A stretch of 64,000 nucleotides of DNA from the NCBI RefSeq assembly GCF_001975985.1, contig NZ_MTQF01000001.1, positions 766,943 through 830,942 of the forward strand, in the 5' to 3' direction. The position numbers and the translations under genes are program-made. Position 1 is the stretch's first letter; each line of letters begins with the position of its first letter. The DNA comes from [Flexibacter] sp. ATCC 35103. GTDB lineage: Bacteria > Bacteroidota > Bacteroidia > Flavobacteriales > Flavobacteriaceae. Below are positions 53,184 to 61,888 of this stretch, in pieces. Below the pieces are notes generated by a model that worked only from the letters and a program-made list of their open reading frames with translations, was not told the origin of the DNA and did not search any database.

Positions 53184-53915
53184 TCAAGATTTAATTAAAC
53201 ATTTTTTTTCTTTTGATTTGTTAGAATTAGACTTAAAAACGATACTATCAATTTTTATTAATGGTACTACTTCTCCACTTTGAATTTCTTTTAAAATACA
53301 ATCTTTAGAAATAAATTTCCAATTAATGATGGTTGCTTTCGAACTAGCTATAATAGTTTTTTGACCAATATCCACAAGTTTATTTTCTCTATGTCTGGAT
53401 ATAATTGAATCTAAAACAACCAAGCTATCTTTTTTAAAACCATATATATAATCATAAGAATCAAACATAAATCCTGGTCCAAAAATATTTCCGTTGTAAA
53501 CTCCTGTACGAACTATTATATATTGATTATATATACTCCAATCAAATCCATATTTTTCACTAAATTCATGAGGGAATATTTTAAATACCTTTTTCACAAT
53601 ACCCTTTTCCTCCCCAAAAACACATATAATAGCATCTTCAGGCATAGGGGTAGCTATTACTAAATACTTATTTTTTTTAATGTATATAAATTTTGATTTA
53701 TCAAAAATTTTCTTCAAAGATTCTATGCGGGATTTATCATTAGTGTCTTGATTAGAAAACCAATCTTTATAATAAGCATAATAATATGCTGAATCTTTTA
53801 GCGTTGGTATTATTTGATTTAAGTCTGTTAAATTCTGGGGTATAATCTGTTTTTTACCGCAGTTTATATAGATAAAAAAGAATATGCTTAGAATTGTATA
53901 ATTTAATGCTCTCAT
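53184..53915 (-). CDS. Lipoprotein paralog, copy A1
   Basis: The 243-residue product has a lipoprotein signal (FFFIYINC). It matches the protein at 56353-57075: LDSIISRHRENK, ATIINWKFISKDCILKEIQS and the C-terminal KKCLIKS region are nearly identical, while the middle (about 90-150) diverges. Its neighbours are other lipoprotein genes. Function unknown; an immunity role for one of the vgrG2 payloads is my inference. Confidence 0.6.
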   Translation of the reverse strand: MRALNYTILSIFFFIYINCGKKQIIPQNLTDLNQIIPTLKDSAYYYAYYKDWFSNQDTNDKSRIESLKKIFDKSKFIYIKKNKYLVIATPMPEDAIICVFGEEKGIVKKVFKIFPHEFSEKYGFDWSIYNQYIIVRTGVYNGNIFGPGFMFDSYDYIYGFKKDSLVVLDSIISRHRENKLVDIGQKTIIASSKATIINWKFISKDCILKEIQSGEVVPLIKIDSIVFKSNSNKSKEKKCLIKS

Positions 53916-53917
53916 TT

Positions 53918-54631
53918 TTATTGGCTTCCTATTTTTATTTTAAACTCTTTATTGGGTTCACAATTACTTAAACCTGCTAAGTAATAATATCCCTTATCTA
54001 CTTTTTTCACATATAAACTACTCCAATTGTTTTGCCACAAATCGCATCTCGTTCTATAAGAATCACTCTTATCAACTGATCCAAGTTTCGTAACATCTAT
54101 CAATGTTTTTATTTTTGTGTTTACATCATAAATATATTTTTTGTAGTCATCATCGCAATCTTCAAAAATTAATAATTCTTTTCTTTGGTCACTCCATTTG
54201 AGACTAAAGCGTGACATCTCTGAGCCAAATTCAGTTTTACAACTTTGTTTATCATAAAGAACAAAATAAGTTTCATGCGTATTAAATGTATACGTTAATA
54301 TGAAATGGTTTTTAAAGTCTCTATCATTATTTTCTTTGTCAAAACCAGGCAGTTTTTTTTGAATATCGAGTTCATATTTCTGGAATATAGTATCTCTTTT
54401 ATTTCCTATCAATCTATAATTTAATGAATCTTTTTCGTGCATTTTAAAAGGAAAAATTATTAATGTATAGTCATTCTTTAATTTGATAGTATCTGGTTCG
54501 ATTTTCTCTAAATGATCCTCTAAATAATCTATATTTAAATACAACTCCTTGGCTATGTAGTTTTGTTTTTTTTCACAGCTTATTAGAGTAAAAAAACTTA
54601 GAGTAATAATTATGTACTTTTTCGTTCTCAT
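53918..54631 (-). CDS. Lipoprotein of the vgrG2 island, unknown function
   Basis: The 237-residue product has a lipobox (LSFFTLISC) and no family I recognise. It is acidic, with DRDFKNHFILTYTFNTHETYFV in the middle and RTRCDLWQNNWSSLYVKKVD near the end. It starts in the same operon, 17 bases after the 54649 gene. No clear paralog in the window. Confidence 0.55.
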   Translation of the reverse strand: MRTKKYIIITLSFFTLISCEKKQNYIAKELYLNIDYLEDHLEKIEPDTIKLKNDYTLIIFPFKMHEKDSLNYRLIGNKRDTIFQKYELDIQKKLPGFDKENNDRDFKNHFILTYTFNTHETYFVLYDKQSCKTEFGSEMSRFSLKWSDQRKELLIFEDCDDDYKKYIYDVNTKIKTLIDVTKLGSVDKSDSYRTRCDLWQNNWSSLYVKKVDKGYYYLAGLSNCEPNKEFKIKIGSQ

Positions 54632-54648
54632 TTTTTTTAATTAATAAT

Positions 54649-55506
54649 CTATTCAGGCAAAGTATAGATTTTATACAGGCCTTTTGATTTGTCATAAATA
54701 TCCTCCAAATAAGTATATTTTTGTTTAAAATCTAGTTTTCCATCGTTATTAAAATCGCCATAAGAATCGTAAACATCCCTCATATTTATCATAGTAGTCA
54801 AAATATAATATTTAATATTTTCCGTGTCTGTAATATCAAAAAGATGATGCATCACCCAGCGTTCATAGCTTGTATATAATATTAAATATATTTTATTTCT
54901 ATATTTTATAATATCACCACCACCAATCCTTACTTGTTGGTTATTAATTTCTTTAAACCAATCTTTGTCATAATCCTGATAATCCAAACTATTTGTAACT
55001 TTTATTTTGGGAGTAAGCCATTTATAGTCTTTTCCCAACCAAAAGTATTGTCCATTTTTAAATGATATTTTTACCGGAGTTTCATAACTTACTATAAATT
55101 CCATCTCGTTGGTATAACCATTTATAAAAGGGCAATATTCTTTGTAAGGCTTTTTATATTCCAAATAATTCTGCAATCCAAAACTATAAATCACCACTTC
55201 TTTTCTATAATCTAGTACCCTTACATCAGCAAAACTAATATTAATTGGTGTTTCTAATAAAACAGACTTAATACTTGTAAAATCATTCTCTTTGTCATAG
55301 GTTCTATTTTCAAATATAATAGAGCTTACTATTTCTTTATTATTGGCTTTAGTTACCTTATATTCTTCTGTTCGTTTCTTTTCAACTGCAATTGAATCAA
55401 TTGTCTTTTTTTCCAGAATTAATTGTTTTGCTGTTTTATCATTTTTACAACCAATCAATAAGATAAGAAATAAAACTGTGATTATTTTTAAGTATATATT
55501 TATCAT
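54649..55506 (-). CDS. Lipoprotein with FNNDGKLDF loop, unknown function
   Basis: The 285-residue product has a lipobox (LFLILLIGC) and a C-terminal DSYGDFNNDGKLDFKQKY loop that looks EF-hand or FG-GAP-like, as in the B-type lipoproteins nearby. The rest is beta-rich (YFWLGKDYKWLTPKIKVTNS). It has no paralog here. It lies in the lipoprotein array between the two A/B pairs. Confidence 0.55.
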   Translation of the reverse strand: MINIYLKIITVLFLILLIGCKNDKTAKQLILEKKTIDSIAVEKKRTEEYKVTKANNKEIVSSIIFENRTYDKENDFTSIKSVLLETPINISFADVRVLDYRKEVVIYSFGLQNYLEYKKPYKEYCPFINGYTNEMEFIVSYETPVKISFKNGQYFWLGKDYKWLTPKIKVTNSLDYQDYDKDWFKEINNQQVRIGGGDIIKYRNKIYLILYTSYERWVMHHLFDITDTENIKYYILTTMINMRDVYDSYGDFNNDGKLDFKQKYTYLEDIYDKSKGLYKIYTLPE

Positions 55507-55547
55507 TATTTTAATATTCTACAATCAATCTATAGCGTTCTTACAAA

Positions 55548-56336
55548 TTATTTATCATCAAATCGAGGATAATATTTCTTAACTGCTTTTATATAATCAG
55601 GAGGTAACTTTTTTAGGATTTCAACCTTGACGGTAGAGTCATAAATATATTGTTTGTCTGAGTCCTCAAAGTCTTTAAAAGGATACTTCTGGGATTTGTA
55701 ATAAACAGGATGTTCCCAATTATAATATATTCTTTCAATCGTATCTACATCTATTTCTTTCCATTTCATCTTTTTCAATTCTACAATTGGAGATCTAAAA
55801 TTCAATGCTTGAATGAACTCCTTATTTTTAATTGGAAAGTAATTATATGTCTTTATTTCTTTTGCAACATCACCATTTTTATTTAGTAAATAAAAATGAT
55901 ACAATTTAGGTCCTGTTGTTTGATATACTAAGACAAAATCATCTAAGCCATCACCATTTATATCATAAATTGAAATTTCATATAACTCCATTGTTTTTTC
56001 AAAACTGATTAGTTTTTTTACTTGTTTATTTTTTATCACATAAATGCTATATTCATTATTATCAAGATTAATAATCTGAATGTATTTGTGTCTATTATGA
56101 AATAAATCACCATATTTTTCGACTGAATATTGATATTGATCTTTTTTAGTGTTTAATGATATCGCTTCATTTAGATTTTTTAAATAGATAGTATCATTTC
56201 CTGTATTTGCTTTAGAAACATATTTCTTTAAAAACACATCTAATTGAAAATTGTTTGTAACAACTTCTTTTTTAGCAACATCACTTTTGCATGAAAAGAA
56301 AAATAAAATGAATAATATAGCTATTGTTTGTTTCAT
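55548..56336 (-). CDS. Lipoprotein with FG-GAP-like DINGDG repeat, copy B2
   Basis: The 262-residue product has a lipobox (LFILFFFSC) and the DINGDGLDDFVLVYQTTG segment. The C-terminal half mirrors copy B1 at 52460-53170 (NFRSPIVELKKMKWK, WEHPVYYKSQKYPFKDFE, ILKKLPPDYIKAVKKYYP). The N-terminal half, about 25 residues longer, is unlike that of B1. It directly follows copy A2, as B1 follows A1, so the A-B pair was duplicated as a unit. Confidence 0.65.
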   Translation of the reverse strand: MKQTIAILFILFFFSCKSDVAKKEVVTNNFQLDVFLKKYVSKANTGNDTIYLKNLNEAISLNTKKDQYQYSVEKYGDLFHNRHKYIQIINLDNNEYSIYVIKNKQVKKLISFEKTMELYEISIYDINGDGLDDFVLVYQTTGPKLYHFYLLNKNGDVAKEIKTYNYFPIKNKEFIQALNFRSPIVELKKMKWKEIDVDTIERIYYNWEHPVYYKSQKYPFKDFEDSDKQYIYDSTVKVEILKKLPPDYIKAVKKYYPRFDDK

Positions 56337-56352
56337 TTGTTGGTAAAGATTC

Positions 56353-57075
56353 TTAATTAAAACATTTTTTTTCTATTGATTTTTTAGAGTTAGGTTTAAA
56401 AATGATAGTATCGGTTCTTGGCAAAGGATTAACTTCTCCACTTTGAATTTCTTTTAAAATACAATCTTTAGAAATAAATTTCCAATTAATTGCAGTTGCA
56501 TACGATCCAACTAATATTGTTTTATCACCAATATCTTTAAATTTATTTTCCCTATGCCTCGATATAATTGAATCTAAAATAACTAAACTGTCTTTTTTAA
56601 TGCCATATATATAATCGTATGAATAGAAATCACTTACTCTGGACAATCCGTTATGATAATCTCCATGAACTATAATATAAGAGTTCTCTATTTTCCATTT
56701 TGGTTCATAATTCACATTTGCAGGTAAATCGTTGTATAATTTGAATAAATTTTTCACTGTATCCTCTTTATAGCCATAAACCCTAATTATTTCGTCACCT
56801 ATTGTACGAGGATTGATGACTAAATATTTTCTTTTATCTGAATATATAAATTTTGATTTATCAAATATTTCTTTTAAATATTCTATTTCTTCATTATTAA
56901 TACTATCCTTAGTATCATAATAATCTTTATAATATGCATAATAAAACATTGAATCTTTTATTGTTGGGATTATTGAATTTAGTGACATTAAATTTTTCGA
57001 TAGCACTTGTTTTTTATTACAGCTTATTAGAATAAAAAAGCTAAAACAAATTAACATATAAGTTACATTTCTCAT
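56353..57075 (-). CDS. Lipoprotein paralog, copy A2
   Basis: The 240-residue product has a lipobox (SFFILISC) and shares its start (LNSIIPTIKDSMFYYAYYKD) and C-terminal half with copy A1 at 53184-53915. The middle (about 95-150) is different. The start overlaps the stop of the predicted hydrolase gene by 4 bases, the tightest link in the island, which makes it the best candidate immunity protein for that effector. Confidence 0.65.
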   Translation of the reverse strand: MRNVTYMLICFSFFILISCNKKQVLSKNLMSLNSIIPTIKDSMFYYAYYKDYYDTKDSINNEEIEYLKEIFDKSKFIYSDKRKYLVINPRTIGDEIIRVYGYKEDTVKNLFKLYNDLPANVNYEPKWKIENSYIIVHGDYHNGLSRVSDFYSYDYIYGIKKDSLVILDSIISRHRENKFKDIGDKTILVGSYATAINWKFISKDCILKEIQSGEVNPLPRTDTIIFKPNSKKSIEKKCFN

Positions 57076-58136
57076 TTTTTCAATTGGTTATTTATTATAT
57101 TCTTAAATTCTTTATGCCTGTGCTCGAGATAAAAAATAGTAGCACCAGCATATCCCATTGTTAAATAACCTTTTTTTATTGCTGATGATTTAGTATTTTC
57201 ATCTTCAAAATCTTCTTTTAGACTTAATTGTTTTCCTTTTAAAGAACTATGCATTTCTTTTACTTTTTTAAAGGCTTCTGCATTTTTAATCTTCTCGAAA
57301 TTTGATAATTCATTTTTCCTTTTTTCAAGTTCTTCGATATCTTTTTGCTTATTAGCTTCGGGTATATTTTTCTTTTTTTTAATATCAATTTCTAGATCAT
57401 ATTTCTTTTGTATATTTTCTGATTCTGTATGACAATCTTTTAGTCCTGTTTTAGGATGGCTTATTTTTAATAGATAATTAATATATTTTAAAAAATTCCC
57501 TTCAATATCAATTGTGCCTGCTCTGTTTCTTTCATGAGGCCAATTCCAATTTTCTAAGACATCAACACCGTCCCAATGAGTTGCTACTACTATTCCCTTT
57601 TTTATTTTATTATTATAATCCATTATTCCTAATAAAGTAGCTTTTATAGAAATTCTTAGTTCTTCTTTAGAATTTCGCTTTTCAATATCTTCATTTACTA
57701 GTAAATTATACCTCGGTGTTCCTATTGCATACGAAAAATTACCTTTAAGTCCATTGTCAATTATACCTTTAAAATATTCACAGGCATTACTTATACAACA
57801 CATTGCGATATTTTTTTTCTCTAAAAAAGAATCTTCCTTTGAAATGTAATATTTGTTTTTTATTCGATTATCTAAAATTTTATACATACCATTTAAATTA
57901 TAACCATTTATACCTGAACTTTCTCCCATTACAATACCAGCAACCTTAATGAAATCAACATAATCTACATTCAAATCGATCGGATATTTAAATATATCAT
58001 AGGGAACCTTTTCATTTTTTTCAATTTTAACTTCTCTTATTTTTTGTTTACAAACTTTTACTTTAGTATTGCCTTTGTATGGACCTCCTAAAAAATTCCC
58101 TTCATAATCATAATAATAACCTTTTGCGCTATTCAT
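57072..58136 (-). CDS. Predicted lysozyme/SleB-like T6SS effector
   Basis: The 354-residue protein starts MNSAKGYYYDYEGNFLGGPY, a motif seen on Bacteroidota secreted or effector proteins. The core (about 55-210) resembles cell-wall hydrolases: VAGIVMGESSGINGYNLNGM with Glu in GESS as likely acid catalyst, YKILDNRIKNKY, then IVVATHWDGVDVL. A long Lys/Glu-rich helical part (about 235-310) and a helical C-terminus follow. It lacks a signal peptide and sits 2 bases after vgrG2, so T6SS delivery is likely. The fold assignment is by pattern and not certain; a different hydrolase or pore former is possible. Confidence 0.6.
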   Translation of the reverse strand: MNSAKGYYYDYEGNFLGGPYKGNTKVKVCKQKIREVKIEKNEKVPYDIFKYPIDLNVDYVDFIKVAGIVMGESSGINGYNLNGMYKILDNRIKNKYYISKEDSFLEKKNIAMCCISNACEYFKGIIDNGLKGNFSYAIGTPRYNLLVNEDIEKRNSKEELRISIKATLLGIMDYNNKIKKGIVVATHWDGVDVLENWNWPHERNRAGTIDIEGNFLKYINYLLKISHPKTGLKDCHTESENIQKKYDLEIDIKKKKNIPEANKQKDIEELEKRKNELSNFEKIKNAEAFKKVKEMHSSLKGKQLSLKEDFEDENTKSSAIKKGYLTMGYAGATIFYLEHRHKEFKNIINNQLKK

Positions 58137-58138
58137 AT

Positions 58139-60109
58139 TTATATTTTTTCGTTACTAATAAAATCTATAATCTCTCTTTTAACCACTCTTTCTTTAAAAG
58201 GGAACGTAGCCGTACTTGAAACTTCGTTGATATCAGGTGACTTAATTTCCAGTTTTTCTACTCCGTTTAGAACTACTTCATCTCCACTTAGCAGTAAATC
58301 CGTTTGGGCCCCAATATTCATTTTTTTAGCCGTTAGATCTAATAAATCTGTAGCTTTTAGATTGGTTTCCTTAGCGGTAAGCTGTAAATCTTCAAAACTT
58401 TCAATGTCTACATATTTATCAGAATGCACCACTACTTGTTTCGTTCCAAATAAAAGCATGTTTTCTTTTGCATTTATATTTATGCTTTTTTCTGCGCTCA
58501 TTGTGATATTTTCACTGGCAGTAAGATTTATATTTTTTGCTTTCAGGTTAATGATACTTAAAGCTTCAACATCGATAGTATCGGTTGCGCTATCAATATG
58601 AAATTGGTTGCCTTTATTGTCCTGAATTGTTATTTTTTCATTTTCATCAGTATCATCAAAAACAATTCGATGTCCGCTTTTGGTATAAATACTCTTAATA
58701 TTATTATTTATTTTTCCTCCTGCAGCTGTTTCTCCGTTGAACAAACTTCCCATTACAAAGGGTCTGTTTGGGTCACTGTATCTAAAACCTAGTACAACAT
58801 CATCTCCTATTTCAGGAATAAAAACCATACCTCTATTAGTGCCTACACTTTCACTCGATCCTGCGTCAGGAGTCATAACGCGAAGCCAGGGTGTTTTTTG
58901 CTGCTTAACTTGCTGCCAGAGCATACTTACACGTATTCTTCCTTTACCCTGTGGGTCTTTATTATCGACTACTTTTGCCTGTTGAATCCTGGCCTTTGGC
59001 AATGACACTACTGGTTCCGGTAATTTTTTTATAGAGGCAGGCAAGGCTTTAAAACTATTTTTGTATACACTGGAGTCACAAACCAAATGCGTAATCTGGG
59101 TAATGATGTAGTGCCCAATCTGCTGATTTTTAAATTGAGTTTTTGTCGCATCGCGTCCGGATAAATGTGCTTCATTAACGCTTATTTCTTCGCGTGCATC
59201 GATACTGATAATACTGCCAATTTTTAGTTTGTTGTTACGGCTTGTCGCGGTGATAAAATTGGCATCGGCCATGGCACTTTCCTGTCGTTTTTTCAAATTT
59301 TGCTCTAAATACATGTCGTATCCTGTTGCCAGGTTTCCATATTCAAAAGAGGCAGTAGCGTATAGATTTTGTGAAGCTTCTAAAACCTGATTACCAAGTG
59401 CAGATAAACCTTTGACCTCGTTACTCGTTTTGGCCTGATACAGTTTATTGATGTCATCATTATACGTATAAGCACTAAACTGAACAGGAACTACTTTTAT
59501 ATTGATATCCAGTGTAAGTAAATCTATGCCAAAGGTTAAACTTACAGGTTGTTCATGACTAGCAAGTTTGCCAAAAACCAGCTTTTCGCCATCATAATAC
59601 AACCACTCGTTGTATTGCCTCGCCAGTCTTTTAATATATTGAAAATCAGTTTCTAAATATTGGGTCTGATAGCTTATTTTAGACGTATATTCAGGTAGGA
59701 TTTGGTTTTGCAGTTGATCCCCTGCTGCCGTTTTAATAATTTCCTGAATCATTTCCTGAAGAGTAGTGTCCTCCCAGGAATGCATTTTTTTGCTGGATTC
59801 TAATAATATGGTTTTAGAAAAACCGGAGATAATAATTTTATTGCCTACCTGGTCATGGTTCTTTTGGGCTAGTCGAATTTTGGTTATAATTCCCAGAAAA
59901 TTATTTTTATTTCCTAAAATGATGTGTACGGTTTTTCCAAGCCATTGCTGTGCATTCTCTATGGTATATGCCAGCCTTTTTTCTATGACTGTATGAGGTA
60001 CTTTTATAGTAAATTCATGGTGATCGTTTATATTTTGCTTTAGTTTAATAGAATCAAAATGTAAAACTTCTTGTCCCTCAATTCCAAAAGTTATTTTTTC
60101 CTGCTGCAT
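58139..60109 (-). CDS. tssI: VgrG spike protein, copy 2
   Basis: The 656-residue protein shows the same plan as copy 1: HHEFTIKVPHTVIE, YIKRLARQYNEWLYYDGEKL, GRIRVSMLWQQ, KTPWLRVMTPDAGS and NRPFVMGSLFNGE. The C-terminal beta-helix differs, with LTASENITMSAEKSINI-type repeats (near 545-565) and a short FPFKERVVKREIIDF tail. The different tail probably selects the island's own cargo. It follows hcp2 and precedes the predicted hydrolase by 2 bases. Confidence 0.92.
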   Translation of the reverse strand: MQQEKITFGIEGQEVLHFDSIKLKQNINDHHEFTIKVPHTVIEKRLAYTIENAQQWLGKTVHIILGNKNNFLGIITKIRLAQKNHDQVGNKIIISGFSKTILLESSKKMHSWEDTTLQEMIQEIIKTAAGDQLQNQILPEYTSKISYQTQYLETDFQYIKRLARQYNEWLYYDGEKLVFGKLASHEQPVSLTFGIDLLTLDINIKVVPVQFSAYTYNDDINKLYQAKTSNEVKGLSALGNQVLEASQNLYATASFEYGNLATGYDMYLEQNLKKRQESAMADANFITATSRNNKLKIGSIISIDAREEISVNEAHLSGRDATKTQFKNQQIGHYIITQITHLVCDSSVYKNSFKALPASIKKLPEPVVSLPKARIQQAKVVDNKDPQGKGRIRVSMLWQQVKQQKTPWLRVMTPDAGSSESVGTNRGMVFIPEIGDDVVLGFRYSDPNRPFVMGSLFNGETAAGGKINNNIKSIYTKSGHRIVFDDTDENEKITIQDNKGNQFHIDSATDTIDVEALSIINLKAKNINLTASENITMSAEKSININAKENMLLFGTKQVVVHSDKYVDIESFEDLQLTAKETNLKATDLLDLTAKKMNIGAQTDLLLSGDEVVLNGVEKLEIKSPDINEVSSTATFPFKERVVKREIIDFISNEKI

Positions 60110-60175
60110 GTTTATGGCGTATAAAAGATTAAAGAATTGCTTATAGTAAATAGAATGAGAATAAATTCAAGTGAT

Positions 60176-60214
60176 AAAAAAGACAGGAAGCGACATAGGC
60201 TGAGGCTTCCTGCC
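60176..60214 (-). terminator. Terminator after hcp2
   Basis: An 8-bp stem caggaagc (60184-60191) pairs with 60205-60212; an A run before it reads as T on the minus strand. It matches the hcp1 terminator position, so both hcp genes have a terminator before vgrG. Confidence 0.75.
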
Positions 60215-60223
60215 ATAAAAAAA

Positions 60224-60619
60224 TCAGACTTTAGCCCAATTGTTGTCTAATGTTGCATTACCTAATACAATTTTCTCTGCCGAGAAAGTGATTTCAGTAA
60301 TCATTGGATTTTCTGCCAAAGCCTCTAATTGCTCGCTGAAGAATACAATGAAAGCATTTTCGAAAGTAATCTCTTTCATTACCTGCTCAGAATCGGGCTT
60401 AAAGAACTTTACTTTACCGCTTACAGGTTTGTGCTGGCTGTTTACCGCCTGCTCAATAACAGTCGTATTTTCTGTAGATTTAACTTTTATATTTAATCTG
60501 CCTCCTTTTATTTCAGACGAAACCGCGCCTTTACCATCAGTATGCCGCATCATTTCTACTTTTGAAAATAATACCTGATACTCGTTTCCTTCAAATTCTA
60601 AAATTGCTTTAAATGCCAT
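60224..60619 (-). CDS. tssD: Hcp tube protein, copy 2
   Basis: The 131-residue protein starts MAFKAILEFEGNEYQVL and is about 89% identical to copy 1. Differences are mostly conservative (for example L/I, D/E). It heads the second payload island. Two Hcp copies could mix in the tube or carry different cargo. Confidence 0.93.
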   Translation of the reverse strand: MAFKAILEFEGNEYQVLFSKVEMMRHTDGKGAVSSEIKGGRLNIKVKSTENTTVIEQAVNSQHKPVSGKVKFFKPDSEQVMKEITFENAFIVFFSEQLEALAENPMITEITFSAEKIVLGNATLDNNWAKV

Positions 60620-60671
60620 AATAAAAATAATTTAAATGTTAAAAATGTGTTCTTTTTTAATATCTCCTTAT

Positions 60672-60799
60672 CATGCCTGACTAGTATAAACTGAAAAGAG
60701 GAATGGTAACTGATTTAGAATATCTCTTTTTTACTTTATTATCTTTTATAAGAAAAAGACTGATAGTCAGAATCAATTATGTACGAAAATACAAATAAT
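60672..60799 (-). promoter_or_regulatory. hcp2 leader with elements conserved with hcp1
   Basis: ctgactagtataaac (near 60677-60691) and aatcaattatgtacgaa plus atacaaat (near 60772-60799) are shared with the hcp1 upstream region in the same order, with a weaker hairpin between them (aaaagag with ctctttt). The -7 match seen at hcp1 is not exact here. Conserved order implies a shared control region. Confidence 0.5.
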
Positions 60800-60942
60800 A
60801 ATTTATAGAGAGCAAATTATTTTGTAAGATTTTTTCGAAAAAAAATAAATTGCAAAATATTTTGCACTTTACAAATGTTAAAAAAACACTTAATCACGCA
60901 TACAACTACGTACAGCTATCATCAGAAAGTAAAATATCTTTT

Positions 60943-60970
60943 TTGTATATTTTATTTTATTATAAATTTG
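60943..60970 (+). promoter_or_regulatory. Promoter of the TIGR02757 gene
   Basis: TTG at 60943-60945 and TAAATTTG at 60963-60970 are spaced 17 bases apart, within the Bacteroidota consensus. Transcription would start near 60976, about 45 bases before the ATG at 61022. Confidence 0.6.
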
Positions 60971-61021
60971 CCCTCTAATAATCCTTGGGTAAACTTAACT
61001 CACAAGAACTTTTATTACATC

Positions 61022-61786
61022 ATGACCCAAAAAGAACTCAAAGAATTTCTCGACGAAAAAGTCATTCAATATAACAATCAGGATTTTATTGATAGTGATC
61101 CTGTTCAGATTCCGCATTTATTTTCTCAAAAAGAAGACATCGAGATCGCCGGTTTCCTGAGCGCAACAATTGCGTGGGGAAATCGTAAAATGATTATCAA
61201 AAATTCGCACCAAATGATGGAGTTAATGGGCAACACGCCTTATGATTTTGTCATGTCACATTCTGATGATGATCTGGTTCGCCTTGAAAATTTTGTTCAC
61301 CGTACTTTTAACGGAAAAGATTTTGGCGGCTTCATAAAAGGACTGCAGCACATTTATAAAAATCACGGCGGATTAGAATCTGTTTTTGCAAAACATCAGG
61401 AGAAAGACAGTTTAAAAAAAAGCATTCACGAGTTTAAAAAAATATTTTTTGAAATCGATCATTTGCCGCGAACCCAAAAACACATTTCAGATCCTTTGAA
61501 TAATTCGGCAGCAAAAAGAATCAATATGTATTTACGCTGGATGGTTCGCCAGGACACAAAAGGTGTCGATTTAGGCATCTGGAAAACCATTTCACCTGCC
61601 TTGTTATCATGTCCGCTTGATGTACATTCCGGTAATGTTGCCCGCAAATTAGGAATTCTGACCAGAAAGCAAAACGACGGAAAAGCATTGACTGAATTAG
61701 ACTTAAAACTTCGGAAAATGGATGCAGCAGATCCTGTAAAATATGATTTTGCACTGTTTGGACTAGGGGTTTTCGAGGGGTTTTAA
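61022..61786 (+). CDS. TIGR02757 family protein
   Basis: A frame extends upstream to 60875, but the ATG at 61022 (MTQKELKEFLDEKVIQYNNQ) follows the predicted promoter and gives a 254-residue protein. Family motifs are DFIDSDPVQIPHLFSQKEDI (about 20-39), EIAGFLSATIAWGNRKMIIK (about 40-59), KRINMYLRWMVRQ, LSCPLDVHSGNVARKLG and DAADPVKYDFALFGLGV near the end. The helical fold resembles a DNA glycosylase of the HhH type. The activity is unknown to me. Confidence 0.75.
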   Translation: MTQKELKEFLDEKVIQYNNQDFIDSDPVQIPHLFSQKEDIEIAGFLSATIAWGNRKMIIKNSHQMMELMGNTPYDFVMSHSDDDLVRLENFVHRTFNGKDFGGFIKGLQHIYKNHGGLESVFAKHQEKDSLKKSIHEFKKIFFEIDHLPRTQKHISDPLNNSAAKRINMYLRWMVRQDTKGVDLGIWKTISPALLSCPLDVHSGNVARKLGILTRKQNDGKALTELDLKLRKMDAADPVKYDFALFGLGVFEGF

Positions 61787-61863
61787 TACTGATAACTAAC
61801 ACATTACACTATTCAATTATTAGATCATTAGAAAAATCTAGTGCTCTAACCGTCAATTTAATG

Positions 61864-61871
61864 TACATTTG
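61864..61871 (+). promoter_or_regulatory. -7 box of the helicase gene
   Basis: TACATTTG (61864-61871) fits TAnnTTTG and would start transcription about 12 bases before the start codon at 61889. No TTG is found at the right distance upstream. Confidence 0.45.
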
Positions 61872-61888
61872 CACAAAATTTAATGTAA

